A stretch of DNA of 64,000 bases from Rhodospirillaceae bacterium (GCA_018660465.1 JABJKH010000075.1:44448-108447); one strand, 5' to 3'. Positions 8,575 to 19,229 are shown, numbered from the stretch's first letter. The notes: generated by a model from the sequence alone, not told the origin. Made by a program: numbers and translations.

Positions 8575-8982
8575 TTATTGAGGAGAAAGTCGAATCACAA
8601 TGTCCACGCGTTCGATCTTTGAACCGCCTGGCGCTGTCGGCAATTGAGCAATCTGAATTTGGTCCCCCGGAATATCCTCTAGGTCGCCACTTTCCTCATT
8701 ATAAAAATGGTGGTGCTCAGAAGTATTCGTATCAAAGTATGACCGAGATGAATCAACGGCAATTTCGTGCAAAAGCCCCACCGTGGTGAACTGATGCAGA
8801 GTGTTATAAACCGTTGCCAATGATACTTTGATCCCTGCTTCGACGGCTTCCGAATGGAGAATCTCAGCAGTGACGTGCCGCTCCTCCCCCTCAAACAATA
8901 ACTTCGCCAAGGCTAAACGCTGCCGTGTCGGACGAAGTCCAATGGCGCGTAACCGCCCTAGAACTTGACTATATGGACGCAC
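8575..8982 (-). CDS. irr: Iron response regulator Irr (Fur superfamily)
   Basis: A 135-residue winged-helix regulator of the Fur superfamily. It carries the Irr-type triple histidine HHH at 90-92 (TNTSEHHHFY), linked in Irr to haem/iron sensing, in place of the usual Fur metal site. The recognition helix region is VSLATVYNTLHQF. Irr represses or activates iron and haem genes under iron limitation in alphaproteobacteria. The start is GTG at 8982, supported by AAGGAG eight bases upstream. Neighbours are fabI upstream and rubrerythrin downstream. Confidence 0.9.
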   Translation of the reverse strand: MRPYSQVLGRLRAIGLRPTRQRLALAKLLFEGEERHVTAEILHSEAVEAGIKVSLATVYNTLHQFTTVGLLHEIAVDSSRSYFDTNTSEHHHFYNEESGDLEDIPGDQIQIAQLPTAPGGSKIERVDIVIRLSPQ

Positions 8983-9041
8983 TTCTACGACTCCTTGTCT
9001 ATGCTCTTTCCGAATTGCCGGTGAGCCACACTTATATACCC

Positions 9042-9071
9042 ATAAACTTTCTATGGAATAAAGGAGTTTAT
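9042..9071. promoter_or_regulatory. Inverted repeat at putative irr promoter
   Basis: ATAAACT (9042-9048) and AGTTTAT (9065-9071) form a perfect 7-base inverted repeat with a 16-base spacer. Reading toward irr, GGTATATAAG follows the left arm at about 9032-9041 and could be a -10, so the repeat would cover the -35 region. No run of T follows, so it is not a convincing fabI terminator. An operator for irr autoregulation is possible. Confidence 0.35.
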
Positions 9072-9096
9072 ACCGGAAATTACAATAATTATTGAT

Positions 9097-9897
9097 TTAA
9101 TCTCGGAGAAGTAGGTTCGGCACGCCAATCACGTTATATCCACTGTCCACATGATGGACTTCGCCGGTGACGCCTGCCGACAATCCGCTCAGCAGATATA
9201 GTGCGGCACCGCCGACGTCGTCTTGGGTGACACTACGCTTAAGCGGTGAGTATTTTTGATTCCATTTAAGAACATCTCGCGCAGAATCGATGGCGCTGCC
9301 CGCCAAGGTCCGCATGGGTCCGGCTGAAATCGCATTGACCCGAATATTGTCTGGCCCCAAATCTGCGGCAAGATAGCGCACACTTGCCTCCAACGCCGCT
9401 TTGGCCACGCCCATAACGTTGTAGCTGGGCATCACCCGCTCCGCGCCAGAGAAAGTAAGAGTAATGAGACTACCGCCATTCTTCATCAGAGGAACCGCAT
9501 GCTGCGCAACCGAAGTGAACGAAAAACACGAAATATCGAGCGTCTGGAGAAAATTTTCCCGCGTCGTGTCAACGTAATGACCCTTGAGTTCCTCTTTGTT
9601 GGAATAGGCCACTGCATGAACGACAAAGTCCAAACCACCCCAAGCCCCTTCTAAGGCGTTAAAGACACCGCTCACACTGTCTTCTTCCGTCACATCACAG
9701 GGCAAAATATGAGAAGACCCAACCGATTCGGCCAACGGGCGAACGCGCTTTTCAAGGGCCGGGCCTTGGTACGTAAAGGCCAATTCCGCGCCGTGTTCGT
9801 GCAACGTACGGGCGATCCCCCAAGCAATGGAATGATCATTGGCAACGCCCATAATGAGGCCCCGTTTACCCGCCATTAATTGTGTTGAATCAGTCAT
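9097..9897 (-). CDS. fabI: Enoyl-[acyl-carrier-protein] reductase (NADH)
   Basis: Short-chain dehydrogenase-type enoyl-ACP reductase of 266 residues that finishes each fatty-acid elongation round. It has the FabI-type N-terminus GLIMGVANDHSIAWGIA and the catalytic Tyr-x6-Lys (Y159, K166) in PSYNVMGVAKAALEASVRY split over the active site. It is the last gene of a fabA-fabB-fabI set, 48 bases after fabB. This is the enzyme class targeted by triclosan. Confidence 0.94.
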   Translation of the reverse strand: MTDSTQLMAGKRGLIMGVANDHSIAWGIARTLHEHGAELAFTYQGPALEKRVRPLAESVGSSHILPCDVTEEDSVSGVFNALEGAWGGLDFVVHAVAYSNKEELKGHYVDTTRENFLQTLDISCFSFTSVAQHAVPLMKNGGSLITLTFSGAERVMPSYNVMGVAKAALEASVRYLAADLGPDNIRVNAISAGPMRTLAGSAIDSARDVLKWNQKYSPLKRSVTQDDVGGAALYLLSGLSAGVTGEVHHVDSGYNVIGVPNLLLRD

Positions 9898-9945
9898 CTG
9901 TGCATCAACAGAACTTGAGGAATAAGGAATACACGCAACCGGTCT

Positions 9946-11169
9946 TCAGGCATCCGGACGCCCAAAGACCAAGCAGGCATTGGTGCCGCCAAAACCGAAA
10001 CTATTAGACATGACGCAATTCATTTGCGCGTCATCCATGCGTTCCCGCGCGATCGGCATATCTTCTGCCGCAGGGTCCAATTCTTCGATGTTTGCAGACG
10101 CACAAATGAAATTATTCTGCATCATCAAAAGCGTGTAAATCGTCTCGTGAACGCCGGCAGCACCTTGCGAATGTCCGGTCAGGGATTTCGTCGAATTGAA
10201 ATAAGGAATGCGGTTGCGGTCGCTAAAGACCTCACGCAGGACCTCAAGCTCCTTGGTATCGCCAACCGGTGTACTGGTCCCGTGAGTGTTAATATAGTCG
10301 ATCGACTGATCTACGCCGTCCATGGCCAAATTCATACAACGCACGGCACCTTCGCCCGACGGTTGCACCATGTCGTGGCCATCCGATGTTGCACCATAAC
10401 CCAGGATTTCTGCATAAATTTTAGCCCCCCGGGCCCGCGCATGTTCCAGTTCTTCCAGAACCACAACCCCAGCACCACCGGATATCACAAAGCCGTCCCG
10501 ATTGGCATCAAACGCCCGGCTGGCTTTTTCCGGGGTGTCATTATACTTGGAAGACAGCGCCCCCATGCCATCGAATAAAATACTCAACGACGAATGCAGC
10601 TCTTCACCACCACCGGCGAACATCACGTCTTGCTTGCCCCATTGGATCATTTCCGTCGCATTGCCGATGCAGTGCGCGCTCGTAGCGCAGGCCGACGAAA
10701 TTGAATAGCTCATGCCTTTAATCTTGAACGGTGTCGATAGCGTCGCCGAATTGGTGCTCGACATGGCACGCGGCACCATAAATGGTCCAACTTTTCGAGC
10801 CCCACGTTCTTCGAGAATTTTCGACGCTAAAACGATGTTAGAAGTTGAAGCCCCGCCAGAGCCCATGACCATGCCAGTCCGGACATTGGAAATGTCGTCT
10901 TCCGCGAGGCCTGAATCGTCGACTGCCTCTTTCATGGCGAGGTAGTTATATGCCGCCCCATCGCCCATAAATCGGCGCAGCTTGCGATCGACAGCCTCGT
11001 CCAAGTCTACCTTGGGCGCGCCATGAAGATGGCTACGAAACCCTAGATCACTGTATTCTTGGGAAAACGAAATTCCAGACCGCCCGTCGCGAAGGGACTG
11101 GAGAACTTCTTCTTGGTTGTTCCCAATGCTGGAAACAATGCCAATTCCGGTAACGACAACCCGTCTCAT
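9946..11169 (-). CDS. fabB: 3-oxoacyl-[acyl-carrier-protein] synthase I
   Basis: Condensing enzyme of 407 residues needed for unsaturated fatty-acid synthesis. The Cys-His-His triad is visible: C161 in [10 protein letters not shown]296 in [11 protein letters not shown] and H333 in TGHSQGA. The start at [14 protein letters not shown] (11169) is chosen because it matches the family N-terminus and lies ten bases after the fabA stop; the frame is open further upstream inside fabA without support. Confidence 0.95.
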   Translation of the reverse strand: MRRVVVTGIGIVSSIGNNQEEVLQSLRDGRSGISFSQEYSDLGFRSHLHGAPKVDLDEAVDRKLRRFMGDGAAYNYLAMKEAVDDSGLAEDDISNVRTGMVMGSGGASTSNIVLASKILEERGARKVGPFMVPRAMSSTNSATLSTPFKIKGMSYSISSACATSAHCIGNATEMIQWGKQDVMFAGGGEELHSSLSILFDGMGALSSKYNDTPEKASRAFDANRDGFVISGGAGVVVLEELEHARARGAKIYAEILGYGATSDGHDMVQPSGEGAVRCMNLAMDGVDQSIDYINTHGTSTPVGDTKELEVLREVFSDRNRIPYFNSTKSLTGHSQGAAGVHETIYTLLMMQNNFICASANIEELDPAAEDMPIARERMDDAQMNCVMSNSFGFGGTNACLVFGRPDA

Positions 11170-11179
11170 ACTCGCCTCG

Positions 11180-11701
11180 TTACATCTCTGAAGGGTTTTC
11201 GAACACGCCGACACGAAGACCCTTCGCCTCATAGACCGGCGTTCCATCCACTTTCAGGGTACCATCGGCAAAAGCCAATGCGACCTGGCGACGTACCACC
11301 CGCTTAATATCAATCAAATAGGTGATCAATTTTGCCTTAGGCCCGACCTGTCCGGTGAACTTGACTTCGCCAACGCCGAGCGCCCGCCCGCGTCCTGGTG
11401 CTTCGCTCCAGCCTAAGTAAAATCCGACCAATTGCCACAGCGCGTCCAAACCAAGACAGCCCGGCATGACCGGATCAGATTTAAAATGACATTCAAAGAA
11501 CCAATGGTCTGGCTTGACGTCAAACTCAGCGACGATTTGCCCATGGCCATAGGCACCGCCATCTGACGTAATGCTCACGATCCGATCAAACATCAGCATC
11601 GGAGGCATCGGCAGTTGCGCATTGCCAGGACCAAACAAGAGCCCCTGAGCACATTGAAGGAGGTCTTCGTACGAATAGCTGTTTTTCTGAGTAAAATTCA
11701 T
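11180..11701 (-). CDS. fabA: 3-hydroxydecanoyl-ACP dehydratase/isomerase
   Basis: Hot-dog fold enzyme of 173 residues that dehydrates 3-hydroxydecanoyl-ACP and isomerises the double bond, the branch point to unsaturated fatty acids. The catalytic His is H72 in [12 protein letters not shown] and the catalytic Asp is D86 in [10 protein letters not shown]. First gene of the fabA-fabB-fabI operon; the roughly 150 bases upstream (11702-11860) must hold the promoter, although no strong consensus was seen. Confidence 0.95.
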   Translation of the reverse strand: MNFTQKNSYSYEDLLQCAQGLLFGPGNAQLPMPPMLMFDRIVSITSDGGAYGHGQIVAEFDVKPDHWFFECHFKSDPVMPGCLGLDALWQLVGFYLGWSEAPGRGRALGVGEVKFTGQVGPKAKLITYLIDIKRVVRRQVALAFADGTLKVDGTPVYEAKGLRVGVFENPSEM

Positions 11702-11874
11702 GCTGACCCTGATTTAGGCCCTTTTAACAATAACCGCAAGAAACAACGGCTTACTATGTTTCATCTGACCCATTTTTGAAACCCTGCAATACTTTAGTTC
11801 CCGCTTCCTTTATAAGGGTTTAGCACAAGGAATGCGCCGCGTCTCGCCATTTTTTTAAGATGTTGTCAGACATG

Positions 11875-11904
11875 AAAACGGCGGTGCCAATTCTGACACC
11901 GCCG
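11875..11904 (-). terminator. Intrinsic terminator after pnp
   Basis: On the minus strand CGGCGGTG and CACCGCCG form a perfect 8-base-pair stem around a ten-base loop (11904-11879), followed by TTTT (11878-11875). It begins 48 bases after the pnp stop and closes the nusA-infB-rpsO-pnp transcript before fabA. Confidence 0.8.
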
Positions 11905-11952
11905 CAAACGATTTCAGCCCTTTTTCAAGAGCAATTAGAAATTGGTCTAGAC

Positions 11953-14067
11953 TTAAATATCAGCACCAGTTTCCTGATCGATGACTTTCATGGACAATTT
12001 CATTTTGCCACGATCATCAATGCCGATCAGCTTGACCTTTACTTCGTCACCGACGTTGACCACGTCTGTCGTTTTACCAACGCGTTCAGCCGCCAGTTCA
12101 CTGATGTGAACCAAGCCGTCTTTTGGCCCCATGAAATTGACAAAAGCGCCAAAGTCCATGGTTTTAACAACTTTGCCGGTGTAAACCGTTCCGACTTCAG
12201 GCTCCGCCGTAATGCTGGTAATCCAATCAACAGCTTTTTGTGCCGCACTTTCGTCAACTGCAGCGACCTTAACCGTACCATCGTCTTCAATGTCGATCTT
12301 GGCGCCCGTTGTTTCGCTGATTTCACGGATCATTTTGCCACCGGGCCCGATGACTTCGCGAATCTTGTCCTTATTAATCTTCATGGTGGTGATTCGCGGC
12401 GCGTGCTTGTTGACGTCATCCCGGGAGGAATTAATGGCATTCCCCATCTCACCCAAGATATGCAACCGACCGTCCCGTGCCTGTGCCAAAGCAACCTTCA
12501 TGATGTCTTCGGTAATAGACGTGATCTTGATGTCCATCTGCAAAGACGTGATGCCTTGGTCCGTACCAGCGACCTTAAAGTCCATATCACCCAAGTGATC
12601 TTCATCACCAAGGATGTCAGACAACACGGCAACGCCGTCGTCTTCCTTGATCAGACCCATGGCAATACCAGCGATCGGACGGATCAGGGGAACACCCGCA
12701 TCCATCAGCGCCAAAGACGTTCCGCAAACAGTTGCCATTGAGCTGGAACCGTTGGATTCGGTGATTTCAGAAACCACGCGAATGGTGTACGGAAAATCCT
12801 CCTTAGCAGGCAAAAGCGGATGAACGGCCCGCCACGCTAACTTACCATGACCGACTTCACGTCGAGAGGTAAATCCAAATCGGCCCGCTTCCCCAACGGA
12901 GTACGGCGGAAAATTATAGTGCAGCATGAAGTGTTCTTTGTATTCGCCTTCAAGTGCATCAACCCGGGCTTCGTCTTGTCCGGTGCCAAGTGTGGCAACA
13001 ACGATGGCCTGAGTTTCACCCCGGGTGAACACCGCACTGCCGTGGGTACGAGGCAACATTCCGACTTCGGAAACGATGGGGCGGACAGTCTTCGTGTCAC
13101 GGCCATCGATGCGTAATCCAGTCTTAATGATATCCTTACGGACAATATTTTTTTCAGCGCCTTTGAAAGCATCGGAGAAGACGCTCTCCACCAATTCAGC
13201 ATCGAAGCTTTCATCGGCGTTAATCTCAGCGCTAACTTTGTCTTTAGTATCAGACACTTTACCTTGGCGGATCATTTTGTCTTTTTCCGCATAGGCTGCG
13301 CGCAGACCGTCTTCGGCCAAAGCCGCAACCCGATCAACCACGGCTTGTTTGCCTTCGGGAGGTTCCGGCAATTGGCGGGGCTCTTTCGCACAAACTTCAG
13401 CCAATTCGATAATTGCTTGAATAACCGGCTGGAACGACTTGTGACCAAACATCACTGCGTTCAGCATGACCTCTTCCGACAATTCCTGAACTTCTGATTC
13501 AACCATCAGCACACCATCGGTTGTGCCAGCAACGACAAGATCAAGCGCACTTGATGACATTTCGTCGGTCTGTGGGTTCAGGACAAACTCACCATCAATA
13601 TAGCCAACCCGGCAACCGCCGATCGGGCCCATGAAAGGCAACCCGGAGATCGTTAGCGCTGCCGACGTACCGATCATCGCAACAATGTCGGGATTATTTT
13701 CTTGGTCGTGAGACATCACTGTACAAATGACCTGAGTCTCATTCCGGAACGCCTTGGCAAACAAGGGCCGGATGGGGCGGTCAATGAGGCGACAGGTCAG
13801 GGTTTCTTTCTCACCCGGACGGCCTTCACGCTTGAAAAATCCACCCGGGATTTTACCCGCAGCGTAGGTTTTTTCTTGGTAGTGAACGGACAACGGGAAA
13901 AAGTCTAAGCCTGGACGCGGTGCTTTTTCCGCAACAACTGTGCACAGTACTTTGGTTTCGCCGTAGGTCGCCATGACCGCACCGTCCGCTTGACGCGCAA
14001 TCTTGCCACTTTCTAGGACCAGCTTACGCCCGCCCCAGTCGATTTCTTTTCTAAATTCCTTGAACAT
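11953..14067 (-). CDS. pnp: Polyribonucleotide nucleotidyltransferase
   Basis: PNPase, the phosphorolytic 3'-to-5' exoribonuclease of the degradosome, here 704 residues. Two RNase PH domains are separated by an alpha-helical linker (first core around [22 protein letters not shown], second around [13 protein letters not shown]). They are followed by a KH domain with [11 protein letters not shown] and an S1 domain with [15 protein letters not shown]. The start [13 protein letters not shown] at 14067 matches the family; a GTG 12 codons upstream is in frame. The codons before the ATG form a run of eight A. Follows rpsO as in most proteobacteria. Confidence 0.95.
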   Translation of the reverse strand: MFKEFRKEIDWGGRKLVLESGKIARQADGAVMATYGETKVLCTVVAEKAPRPGLDFFPLSVHYQEKTYAAGKIPGGFFKREGRPGEKETLTCRLIDRPIRPLFAKAFRNETQVICTVMSHDQENNPDIVAMIGTSAALTISGLPFMGPIGGCRVGYIDGEFVLNPQTDEMSSSALDLVVAGTTDGVLMVESEVQELSEEVMLNAVMFGHKSFQPVIQAIIELAEVCAKEPRQLPEPPEGKQAVVDRVAALAEDGLRAAYAEKDKMIRQGKVSDTKDKVSAEINADESFDAELVESVFSDAFKGAEKNIVRKDIIKTGLRIDGRDTKTVRPIVSEVGMLPRTHGSAVFTRGETQAIVVATLGTGQDEARVDALEGEYKEHFMLHYNFPPYSVGEAGRFGFTSRREVGHGKLAWRAVHPLLPAKEDFPYTIRVVSEITESNGSSSMATVCGTSLALMDAGVPLIRPIAGIAMGLIKEDDGVAVLSDILGDEDHLGDMDFKVAGTDQGITSLQMDIKITSITEDIMKVALAQARDGRLHILGEMGNAINSSRDDVNKHAPRITTMKINKDKIREVIGPGGKMIREISETTGAKIDIEDDGTVKVAAVDESAAQKAVDWITSITAEPEVGTVYTGKVVKTMDFGAFVNFMGPKDGLVHISELAAERVGKTTDVVNVGDEVKVKLIGIDDRGKMKLSMKVIDQETGADI

Positions 14068-14135
14068 TTTTTTTGGATACTTTCTTCCATCAAACGCGCC
14101 CACGGATTCCCCGTCAAGCGCGTCTTCTTACAACT

Positions 14136-14175
14136 GCCACGGCCATCCGTGGCGTCGCCCCGGGGTGCCCCGGGG
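14136..14175 (-). promoter_or_regulatory. Twin hairpins between rpsO and pnp
   Basis: GCCACGG/CCGTGGC (14136-14142 and 14147-14153) is a perfect 7-base-pair hairpin with a four-base loop. Next to it CCCCGGGG occurs twice (14158-14165 and 14168-14175), able to fold with itself or with its copy. Neither has a T tract, so they look like RNA processing or stability hairpins. In E. coli the equivalent spacer holds the RNase III site used in PNPase autoregulation; the same role here is inferred. Confidence 0.5.
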
Positions 14176-14193
14176 TTGATTTTGCAGCGTCGT

Positions 14194-14463
14194 TTAGCGC
14201 CGCAGACCGAGGCTGCTGACGATTGTCTCGTAGCGCTCGACCTTTTTACGTTTTAGATAATCCAGCAACCGTCGGCGCTGTCCCACCATCATGATGAGAC
14301 CCCGGCGGGAATGGTTATCTTTCTTGTGAGTTTTCAAGTGTTCGGTCAGGTTCTGAATGCGTTCGCTCAGAATTGCGACCTGGACTTCCGGTGAACCGGT
14401 ATCGCCCTCGCCTGCAGCATACTCTTTAATGAGTTCCTGCTTACGTTCTGCTGTAATCGACAT
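14194..14463 (-). CDS. rpsO: 30S ribosomal protein S15
   Basis: An 89-residue ribosomal protein that binds the central domain of 16S rRNA. The full-length family sequence is recognisable: [17 protein letters not shown] in the first helices, [14 protein letters not shown] in the rRNA-binding loop, and [16 protein letters not shown] near the end. It lies 15 bases after truB and before pnp, the standard order. Confidence 0.97.
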   Translation of the reverse strand: MSITAERKQELIKEYAAGEGDTGSPEVQVAILSERIQNLTEHLKTHKKDNHSRRGLIMMVGQRRRLLDYLKRKKVERYETIVSSLGLRR

Positions 14464-14478
14464 CGTCTACTCCAATTC

Positions 14479-15405
14479 TTACAAGTTTAAAACACGTTGT
14501 GGACGGATTTCTCCGCCCTTGATTAATGCCAGTGCCACGGGTTTCCCGCCGGTCATGGCGCAAACCACGGACCCTTGTTTAACCTTTTCAGATGGCGACC
14601 GGCTGGCCACGGGCAGGACTGCAATCGCCTGCCCCTGCTGCAATCGTCGGGCTTCCGTTTCCGTTAAGGCAAGCGCCGGGATGTCGGCCAGCGCGGTCTG
14701 AACGGGAAGTAGGAAATCGACGAGCGGCGCACTATGCCCTAGAGATTCTAGTTTTTCCAGGGAAATCGCATGTTCTTCTGTAAATGGTCCGACACGGGTC
14801 CGCCTGAGGGCCGCAATATGCCCCACCGTACCGACAGCCAAGGCCAAATCTCGCGCTAAACCACGCATGTAGGCTCCCTTGCCGGACACCACTTTAAATT
14901 CTGCATGATCCGTATTCGGCATTCCGATGAGATCAAAGGCGTCAATTTGGATTTGGCGGGACTGCAACTCCACAGGTTGATCCGCCCGCGCCAACGCATA
15001 GGCTCGCTGACCATTTACTTTGATCGCGGAAAATTTAGGTGGCACTTGCTCTATCATCCCAATAAAGCCGCTTAATGCCGTGCGAATTGCGCTTTCGTCA
15101 GGGCGGACGTCACTGGTATCTATGACATCACCTTCGGTATCATCGGTTGTGCGTTGTTCGCCCCAGCGGATGGTAAAGTTGTATTCTTTTGTACCGTCCA
15201 TTGCATAGGATACGGTTTTGGTCGCTTCGCCCAGGGCAAGGGGGAGCAATCCAGTTGCCAGCGGGTCCAAAGTGCCGCCGTGGCCAACCTTAGCCGCACC
15301 GGTAAGCCGACGCACCATGCCAACGACTGCATTTGAAGACATCGTTCCTGGCTTATCGATCACCATCCAGCCATGTATGGGCTTGCCCCGGCGCTTACGC
15401 CCCAT
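14479..15405 (-). CDS. truB: tRNA pseudouridine(55) synthase
   Basis: Converts U55 in the T-loop of tRNAs to pseudouridine; 308 residues. The catalytic aspartate is D47 in GHGGTLDPLATG, and the conserved YKGxxxF-like region appears as KEYNFTIRWG. The start at MGRKRRGKPIHGWMVIDKP is chosen over the longer open frame because the latter runs deep into rbfA; the chosen ATG overlaps the rbfA end by 11 bases. Confidence 0.93.
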   Translation of the reverse strand: MGRKRRGKPIHGWMVIDKPGTMSSNAVVGMVRRLTGAAKVGHGGTLDPLATGLLPLALGEATKTVSYAMDGTKEYNFTIRWGEQRTTDDTEGDVIDTSDVRPDESAIRTALSGFIGMIEQVPPKFSAIKVNGQRAYALARADQPVELQSRQIQIDAFDLIGMPNTDHAEFKVVSGKGAYMRGLARDLALAVGTVGHIAALRRTRVGPFTEEHAISLEKLESLGHSAPLVDFLLPVQTALADIPALALTETEARRLQQGQAIAVLPVASRSPSEKVKQGSVVCAMTGGKPVALALIKGGEIRPQRVLNL

Positions 15406-15823
15406 GGTCTTCGGACTCCTCGGTGAGGGTTTCATCGGCAGCAGCCAAATCCTGGGCAACCTTGGGATCATTAAGCAGAGTTTCAATCTTACTCGCCTGA
15501 TCAAAGGTCTCGTCCATCTCGAAGGAAATGTTTGGCACATGTCGAAGACGCATGGTTTTACCAACTTGTTTCCGAACAAAGGGACGCGCACGCGTCAGCG
15601 CCTCAAGCACTTCAGCGGCTTGATCACCACCCAACGGCATAATATAGGCCGTGGCATTTTTTAAATCTGGGCTGATACGAACCTCGGTCACCGTTACCGA
15701 AACGTCTTGTAAAGCGGGTTCATGAAACTCTCTTCGTTCCAACATTTGCGCCACCGCATGGCGAATTTCTTCCCCGATACGGAGCTGACGTTGACTGGGC
15801 ATTCGAGCCGGCCGATTTTTCAT
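15395..15823 (-). CDS. rbfA: Ribosome-binding factor A
   Basis: A 142-residue KH-like factor for late 30S maturation and cold adaptation. Family marks are RIGEEIRHAVAQML, DVSVTVTEVRISPDLKNATAY and the C-terminal basic VRKQVGKTMRLRHVPNISF, with an acidic tail typical of alphaproteobacteria. The ATG at 15823 is preferred; a TTG eight codons upstream is in frame. Coupled to truB by overlap. Confidence 0.93.
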   Translation of the reverse strand: MKNRPARMPSQRQLRIGEEIRHAVAQMLERREFHEPALQDVSVTVTEVRISPDLKNATAYIMPLGGDQAAEVLEALTRARPFVRKQVGKTMRLRHVPNISFEMDETFDQASKIETLLNDPKVAQDLAAADETLTEESEDHGA

Positions 15824-15938
15824 GTTCAATTCCAACCGCCCCGACAATTATGTGAGCCAACGTAAAAGCCGGCCGCACGACACATGTCGCGGGGCGTAAT
15901 AAATTCGTTTTCTATAGTTCAGGCCTCAAGGCTAAAGT

Positions 15939-15956
15939 CCGTTTTCGCAAAAACGG
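15939..15956. other. Hairpin in the infB-rbfA spacer
   Basis: CCGTTTT and AAAACGG (15939-15945 and 15950-15956) pair over seven bases with a four-base loop in the 168-base infB-rbfA gap. On the minus strand it is followed by ACTTTAG rather than a T run, so termination there is doubtful; it may be a processing site. No other feature was seen in this gap. Confidence 0.35.
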
Positions 15957-15991
15957 TTTCTATCGTAATTCTCTATTTACGGTTCTTGGTT

Positions 15992-18529
15992 TTACAATTC
16001 CCTGGCCACTTCTTCCACATCGAAGCATTCAATAACGTCGCCAACCTGAATATCTTGATAGTTGGCGAAAGCCATGCCGCAATCGAGCCCTTCTTTGACC
16101 TCTTTTGCGTCATCCTTGAAGCGTTTCAATTGCGATAAGTCGCCTTCGTGAATGACCACGCTGTCACGAACCAAGCGGACTTTAGAACCGCGCCGCACCA
16201 TGCCTTCAGTTACCATGCAACCTGCAATCTTGCCGACCTTGGAAATGTTGAAGACCTCGCGGATTTCCGCATTGCCCAGAAAACTTTCGCGAAGGGTCGG
16301 CGCCAGCATGCCGGTAAGAGCCTGCCTCAAGTCGTCAATTACATTATAGATGATCGAATAATACCGAATTTCCACGTTATCGGTTTTGGCTAATTCGCGT
16401 GATTGCGGATTGGCCCGGACGTTAAAGCCGATAATTAGGCCACCCGATGCACGCGCCAAGATCACGTCCGATTCGTTAACACCGCCGACACCTGAGTGCA
16501 GAACCTGAACTTTCACTTCATCATTCGATAGCTGATCCAGCGCACTCACAATGGCTTCTGAAGAGCCGTGAACATCTGCTTTGATCACGACAGGTAAACT
16601 CTGGACTTCCGTGCCATCCTGAATTTTTTCGAACATTTCTTCCAGGGTGCCGCGCGCGCTTTGAGTTGCTATCAGATCTTTGCTGCGTCGGCTGCGGAAT
16701 TCCGTTACTTCCCTGGCGCGGCCTTCTTCCTCAACTACGGCGACTTCATCACCCGCTGCCGGCGTGCCACCAAGCCCGATAACCTCTACTGGAACTGAGG
16801 GCAGGGCCTGTTCCACTGATGCGCCTGTGGCATCGCGCATTGCGCGAACCCGGCCCCATTCACTACCGGCAACAAAGATATCACCGATCCGAAGGGTTCC
16901 GCGCTGAACCAAGACCGTGGCGACCGTGCCTCGGCCTCTTTCAGTTCTGGCCTCAACCACCACGCCATCGGCGGGCCGGTCGGGATTTGCCTTCAGATCA
17001 AGAAGTTCGGCCTGCAGCAAAATTGTTTCTTCAAGCTTGTCAAGATTAGTGCCTTCCAGTGCCGACACCTCGACCGAAAGAATCTCGCCGCCCATTTCCT
17101 CGACCACAAGTTCGTGCTGAAGCAGTTCGGTCCGCACCCGGTTGGCGTCTGCGTCCGGCCTGTCCATTTTATTGATCGCGACGATAATAGGAACTTCAGC
17201 AGCCTTGGCATGAACAATCGCTTCAATGGTCTGCGGCATAATGCCGTCGTCCGCAGCGACAACCAAAACCACGATATCCGTCACCTTGGCCCCACGTGCG
17301 CGCATTTCCGTAAATGCTGCATGGCCTGGCGTGTCGATAAAGGTAATTTTTGCATCGCTCGACATGGTGACCTGATAGGCACCGATATGCTGGGTGATAC
17401 CGCCCGCTTCGCCACTCACTACATCGGTTTTACGAAGGGCATCCAAAAGCGATGTCTTGCCATGATCAACGTGGCCCATAACGGTAACTACCGGTGCCCG
17501 CGGTTGTAGTGTGCCTTCGTCGTCAATCCCGCCCGTCAGTTCGGTTTCCACATCGGCGTCGCTGACCCGTTTCATGTTATGACCGAATTCCGAAACAACA
17601 AGTTCAGCGGTATCGGCATCGATGGTCTGGTTGATCGTCGCCATGACCCCCAACTTCATCAGTGTCTTAATCACATCGACACCGCGCTCGGCCATCCGAT
17701 TGCCCAATTCCTGAACCGTGATAACTTCTGGAACGACCACGTCGCGAATAATTTTTTGTCCCTCAGTCGGCTGGAATTTTTGTTTTTGCTTTTCGCGCGC
17801 GCGACGTACTGAGGCGAGACTACGGGTCCGCTCTTCACGAACGCCAAGCGCCTCATCTATGGTCAACTTGCCAGAACGTCGACGCGGCTCACCGCGGCGA
17901 CCCCCTGGTGCACGGCGTGGTTCCGCACGCGCTGTACGGCTACGACCTCGGTTAGACTCGTCTTCATCTTCCGTATGGTCTTTACGTCCCCGCGCAGACG
18001 TCGCACCTTTGGCAGAGGGCTTTTCCGATTCAGGCTGTGGCGGTATTTCAGGTTGCGCCTCAGCAGTCGGTTCTGGCTCTGATTCTGGCTCTGGCTCCGG
18101 CTCGGGATCAGGTTCGAGTTCGGGATCAGGCTCAAGGGCCTTACGTGCGGCTAATTCTTCGGCCAGGCGGGCATTTTCTTCAGCCGCAATTTTAGCCTCT
18201 TTCAACGCTTTGGCTCGGGTCGCCTTTTCGTCAGTGGTCAACGAGGACGCGGCTTGTGCATCTTCGATGATTTCACTCGGCACTTCCGGCTCGACTTCGA
18301 CCTTTTCTTCAACCTCCGGCTCCAACGGCTTTTCAACCTTGGTCATCTTGCCGCCGGCATCCTGGGCGTAGCTGCGTTTTTTCCGCACCTCAACAGCAAC
18401 CATCTTCGAGCGGCCATGAGAGAAGCTTTGACGGACCGTTCCGCCTGTCACTGTCTTCTTAAGCTCAAGCGTTCCCGGCCGCGATAGACTGAGCGGCTTT
18501 TTTTTGTCTTGTTCTTTGGCCTCTGTCAT
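15992..18529 (-). CDS. infB: Translation initiation factor IF-2
   Basis: GTPase that places initiator tRNA on the 30S subunit; 845 residues. The G domain starts with GHVDHGKTS (352-360) and continues with DTPGHAAF and NKMDRPDA. Domains II to IV follow to the C-terminal fMet-tRNA-binding domain. The N-terminal third is a species-variable extension containing an acidic Glu-Pro tract (about 131-168), then an Arg-rich stretch (about 195-220) and the conserved IF2 N-terminal helix region [17 protein letters not shown]. It lies 49 bases after the ylxR-type gene. Confidence 0.97.
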   Translation of the reverse strand: MTEAKEQDKKKPLSLSRPGTLELKKTVTGGTVRQSFSHGRSKMVAVEVRKKRSYAQDAGGKMTKVEKPLEPEVEEKVEVEPEVPSEIIEDAQAASSLTTDEKATRAKALKEAKIAAEENARLAEELAARKALEPDPELEPDPEPEPEPESEPEPTAEAQPEIPPQPESEKPSAKGATSARGRKDHTEDEDESNRGRSRTARAEPRRAPGGRRGEPRRRSGKLTIDEALGVREERTRSLASVRRAREKQKQKFQPTEGQKIIRDVVVPEVITVQELGNRMAERGVDVIKTLMKLGVMATINQTIDADTAELVVSEFGHNMKRVSDADVETELTGGIDDEGTLQPRAPVVTVMGHVDHGKTSLLDALRKTDVVSGEAGGITQHIGAYQVTMSSDAKITFIDTPGHAAFTEMRARGAKVTDIVVLVVAADDGIMPQTIEAIVHAKAAEVPIIVAINKMDRPDADANRVRTELLQHELVVEEMGGEILSVEVSALEGTNLDKLEETILLQAELLDLKANPDRPADGVVVEARTERGRGTVATVLVQRGTLRIGDIFVAGSEWGRVRAMRDATGASVEQALPSVPVEVIGLGGTPAAGDEVAVVEEEGRAREVTEFRSRRSKDLIATQSARGTLEEMFEKIQDGTEVQSLPVVIKADVHGSSEAIVSALDQLSNDEVKVQVLHSGVGGVNESDVILARASGGLIIGFNVRANPQSRELAKTDNVEIRYYSIIYNVIDDLRQALTGMLAPTLRESFLGNAEIREVFNISKVGKIAGCMVTEGMVRRGSKVRLVRDSVVIHEGDLSQLKRFKDDAKEVKEGLDCGMAFANYQDIQVGDVIECFDVEEVAREL

Positions 18530-18578
18530 TTTTATTCCGTTCTACTCTTAAATCCGGATGCCGTTGTTTCTCGCCACG

Positions 18579-19229
18579 CTAAACCGTGGAACTCGCATCA
18601 ATTTCGCCTCGATAATCGATCAGGCGTGCAATCTCAACTGTCAATCGCTCGGCCAAACGTCCATGGGTTAAAACCACATGCACAGCCGTCGCCCGCCCCA
18701 ACGCGGCACCAAGTTCATCGCCGCTAAAGGCCTCAAGCCTGACAAGGTCTGGAGCCAAAGCGTTGACCTTATTCTTGCCTGCCGCCGAAGCATCATTCGC
18801 GGCCAAGAGTGCTGCACCTTCGCCCCGGCGCAAACACGCCGTTGCCTTCTCAAATCCTGCCACAACTTCGCCCGCACGGCGCGCCAAACCTAACAAATTC
18901 AAACACCGTTGGCTCATTAATTTTTCAACTTGGTTCGCCAAGTCATCAGGCAACCGAACCGAGCGTCGCGCTGCCTTGGCAAACAGATTTTTCTTGCAGG
19001 CCGTTTCAACCACTGTTCGCTTTGCGCTCAGCCAAATTCCCCGTCCTGGTAAGCGGGCCTGAATATCAGGAACGATTTCATTCCCAGGACCAACGACGAA
19101 TCGAACCATTTCTTCCTTAACAAGCAGTTCCCCGCTAACGATGCACCGACGCACAGGGCCAGCCCCCTGATCAGGGGCATGGTCACCAGAGTTTTCAGGC
19201 TCTATATGTTCAGCCATTAAAGGAACCAT
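18579..19229 (-). CDS. YlxR (DUF448) / ribosomal L7Ae-like RNA-binding protein
   Basis: A 216-residue two-domain protein. The N-terminal half is the YlxR/DUF448 fold (RRCIVSGELLVKEEMVRFVV, then LPGRGIWLSAKR). The C-terminal half resembles the L7Ae/L30e fold (LNLLGLARRAGEVVAGFEKA, LAANDASAAGKNKV). This arrangement between nusA and infB is typical of alphaproteobacteria; other bacteria have YlxR and YlxQ as separate genes. An RNA-binding role in ribosome biogenesis is inferred. The start at 19229 has AGG about ten bases upstream; an ATG at 19217 is the alternative. Confidence 0.85.
   Translation of the reverse strand: MVPLMAEHIEPENSGDHAPDQGAGPVRRCIVSGELLVKEEMVRFVVGPGNEIVPDIQARLPGRGIWLSAKRTVVETACKKNLFAKAARRSVRLPDDLANQVEKLMSQRCLNLLGLARRAGEVVAGFEKATACLRRGEGAALLAANDASAAGKNKVNALAPDLVRLEAFSGDELGAALGRATAVHVVLTHGRLAERLTVEIARLIDYRGEIDASSTV

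Noticed and set aside
11860..12741. 293-codon plus-strand frame opposite pnp
   Set aside because: Antisense to the S1/KH end of PNPase, which is clearly coding on the minus strand.
17718..18371. 217-codon plus-strand Ser/Gly-rich frame opposite infB
   Set aside because: It mirrors the acidic Glu-Pro repeat of IF-2 on the other strand; low-complexity shadow.
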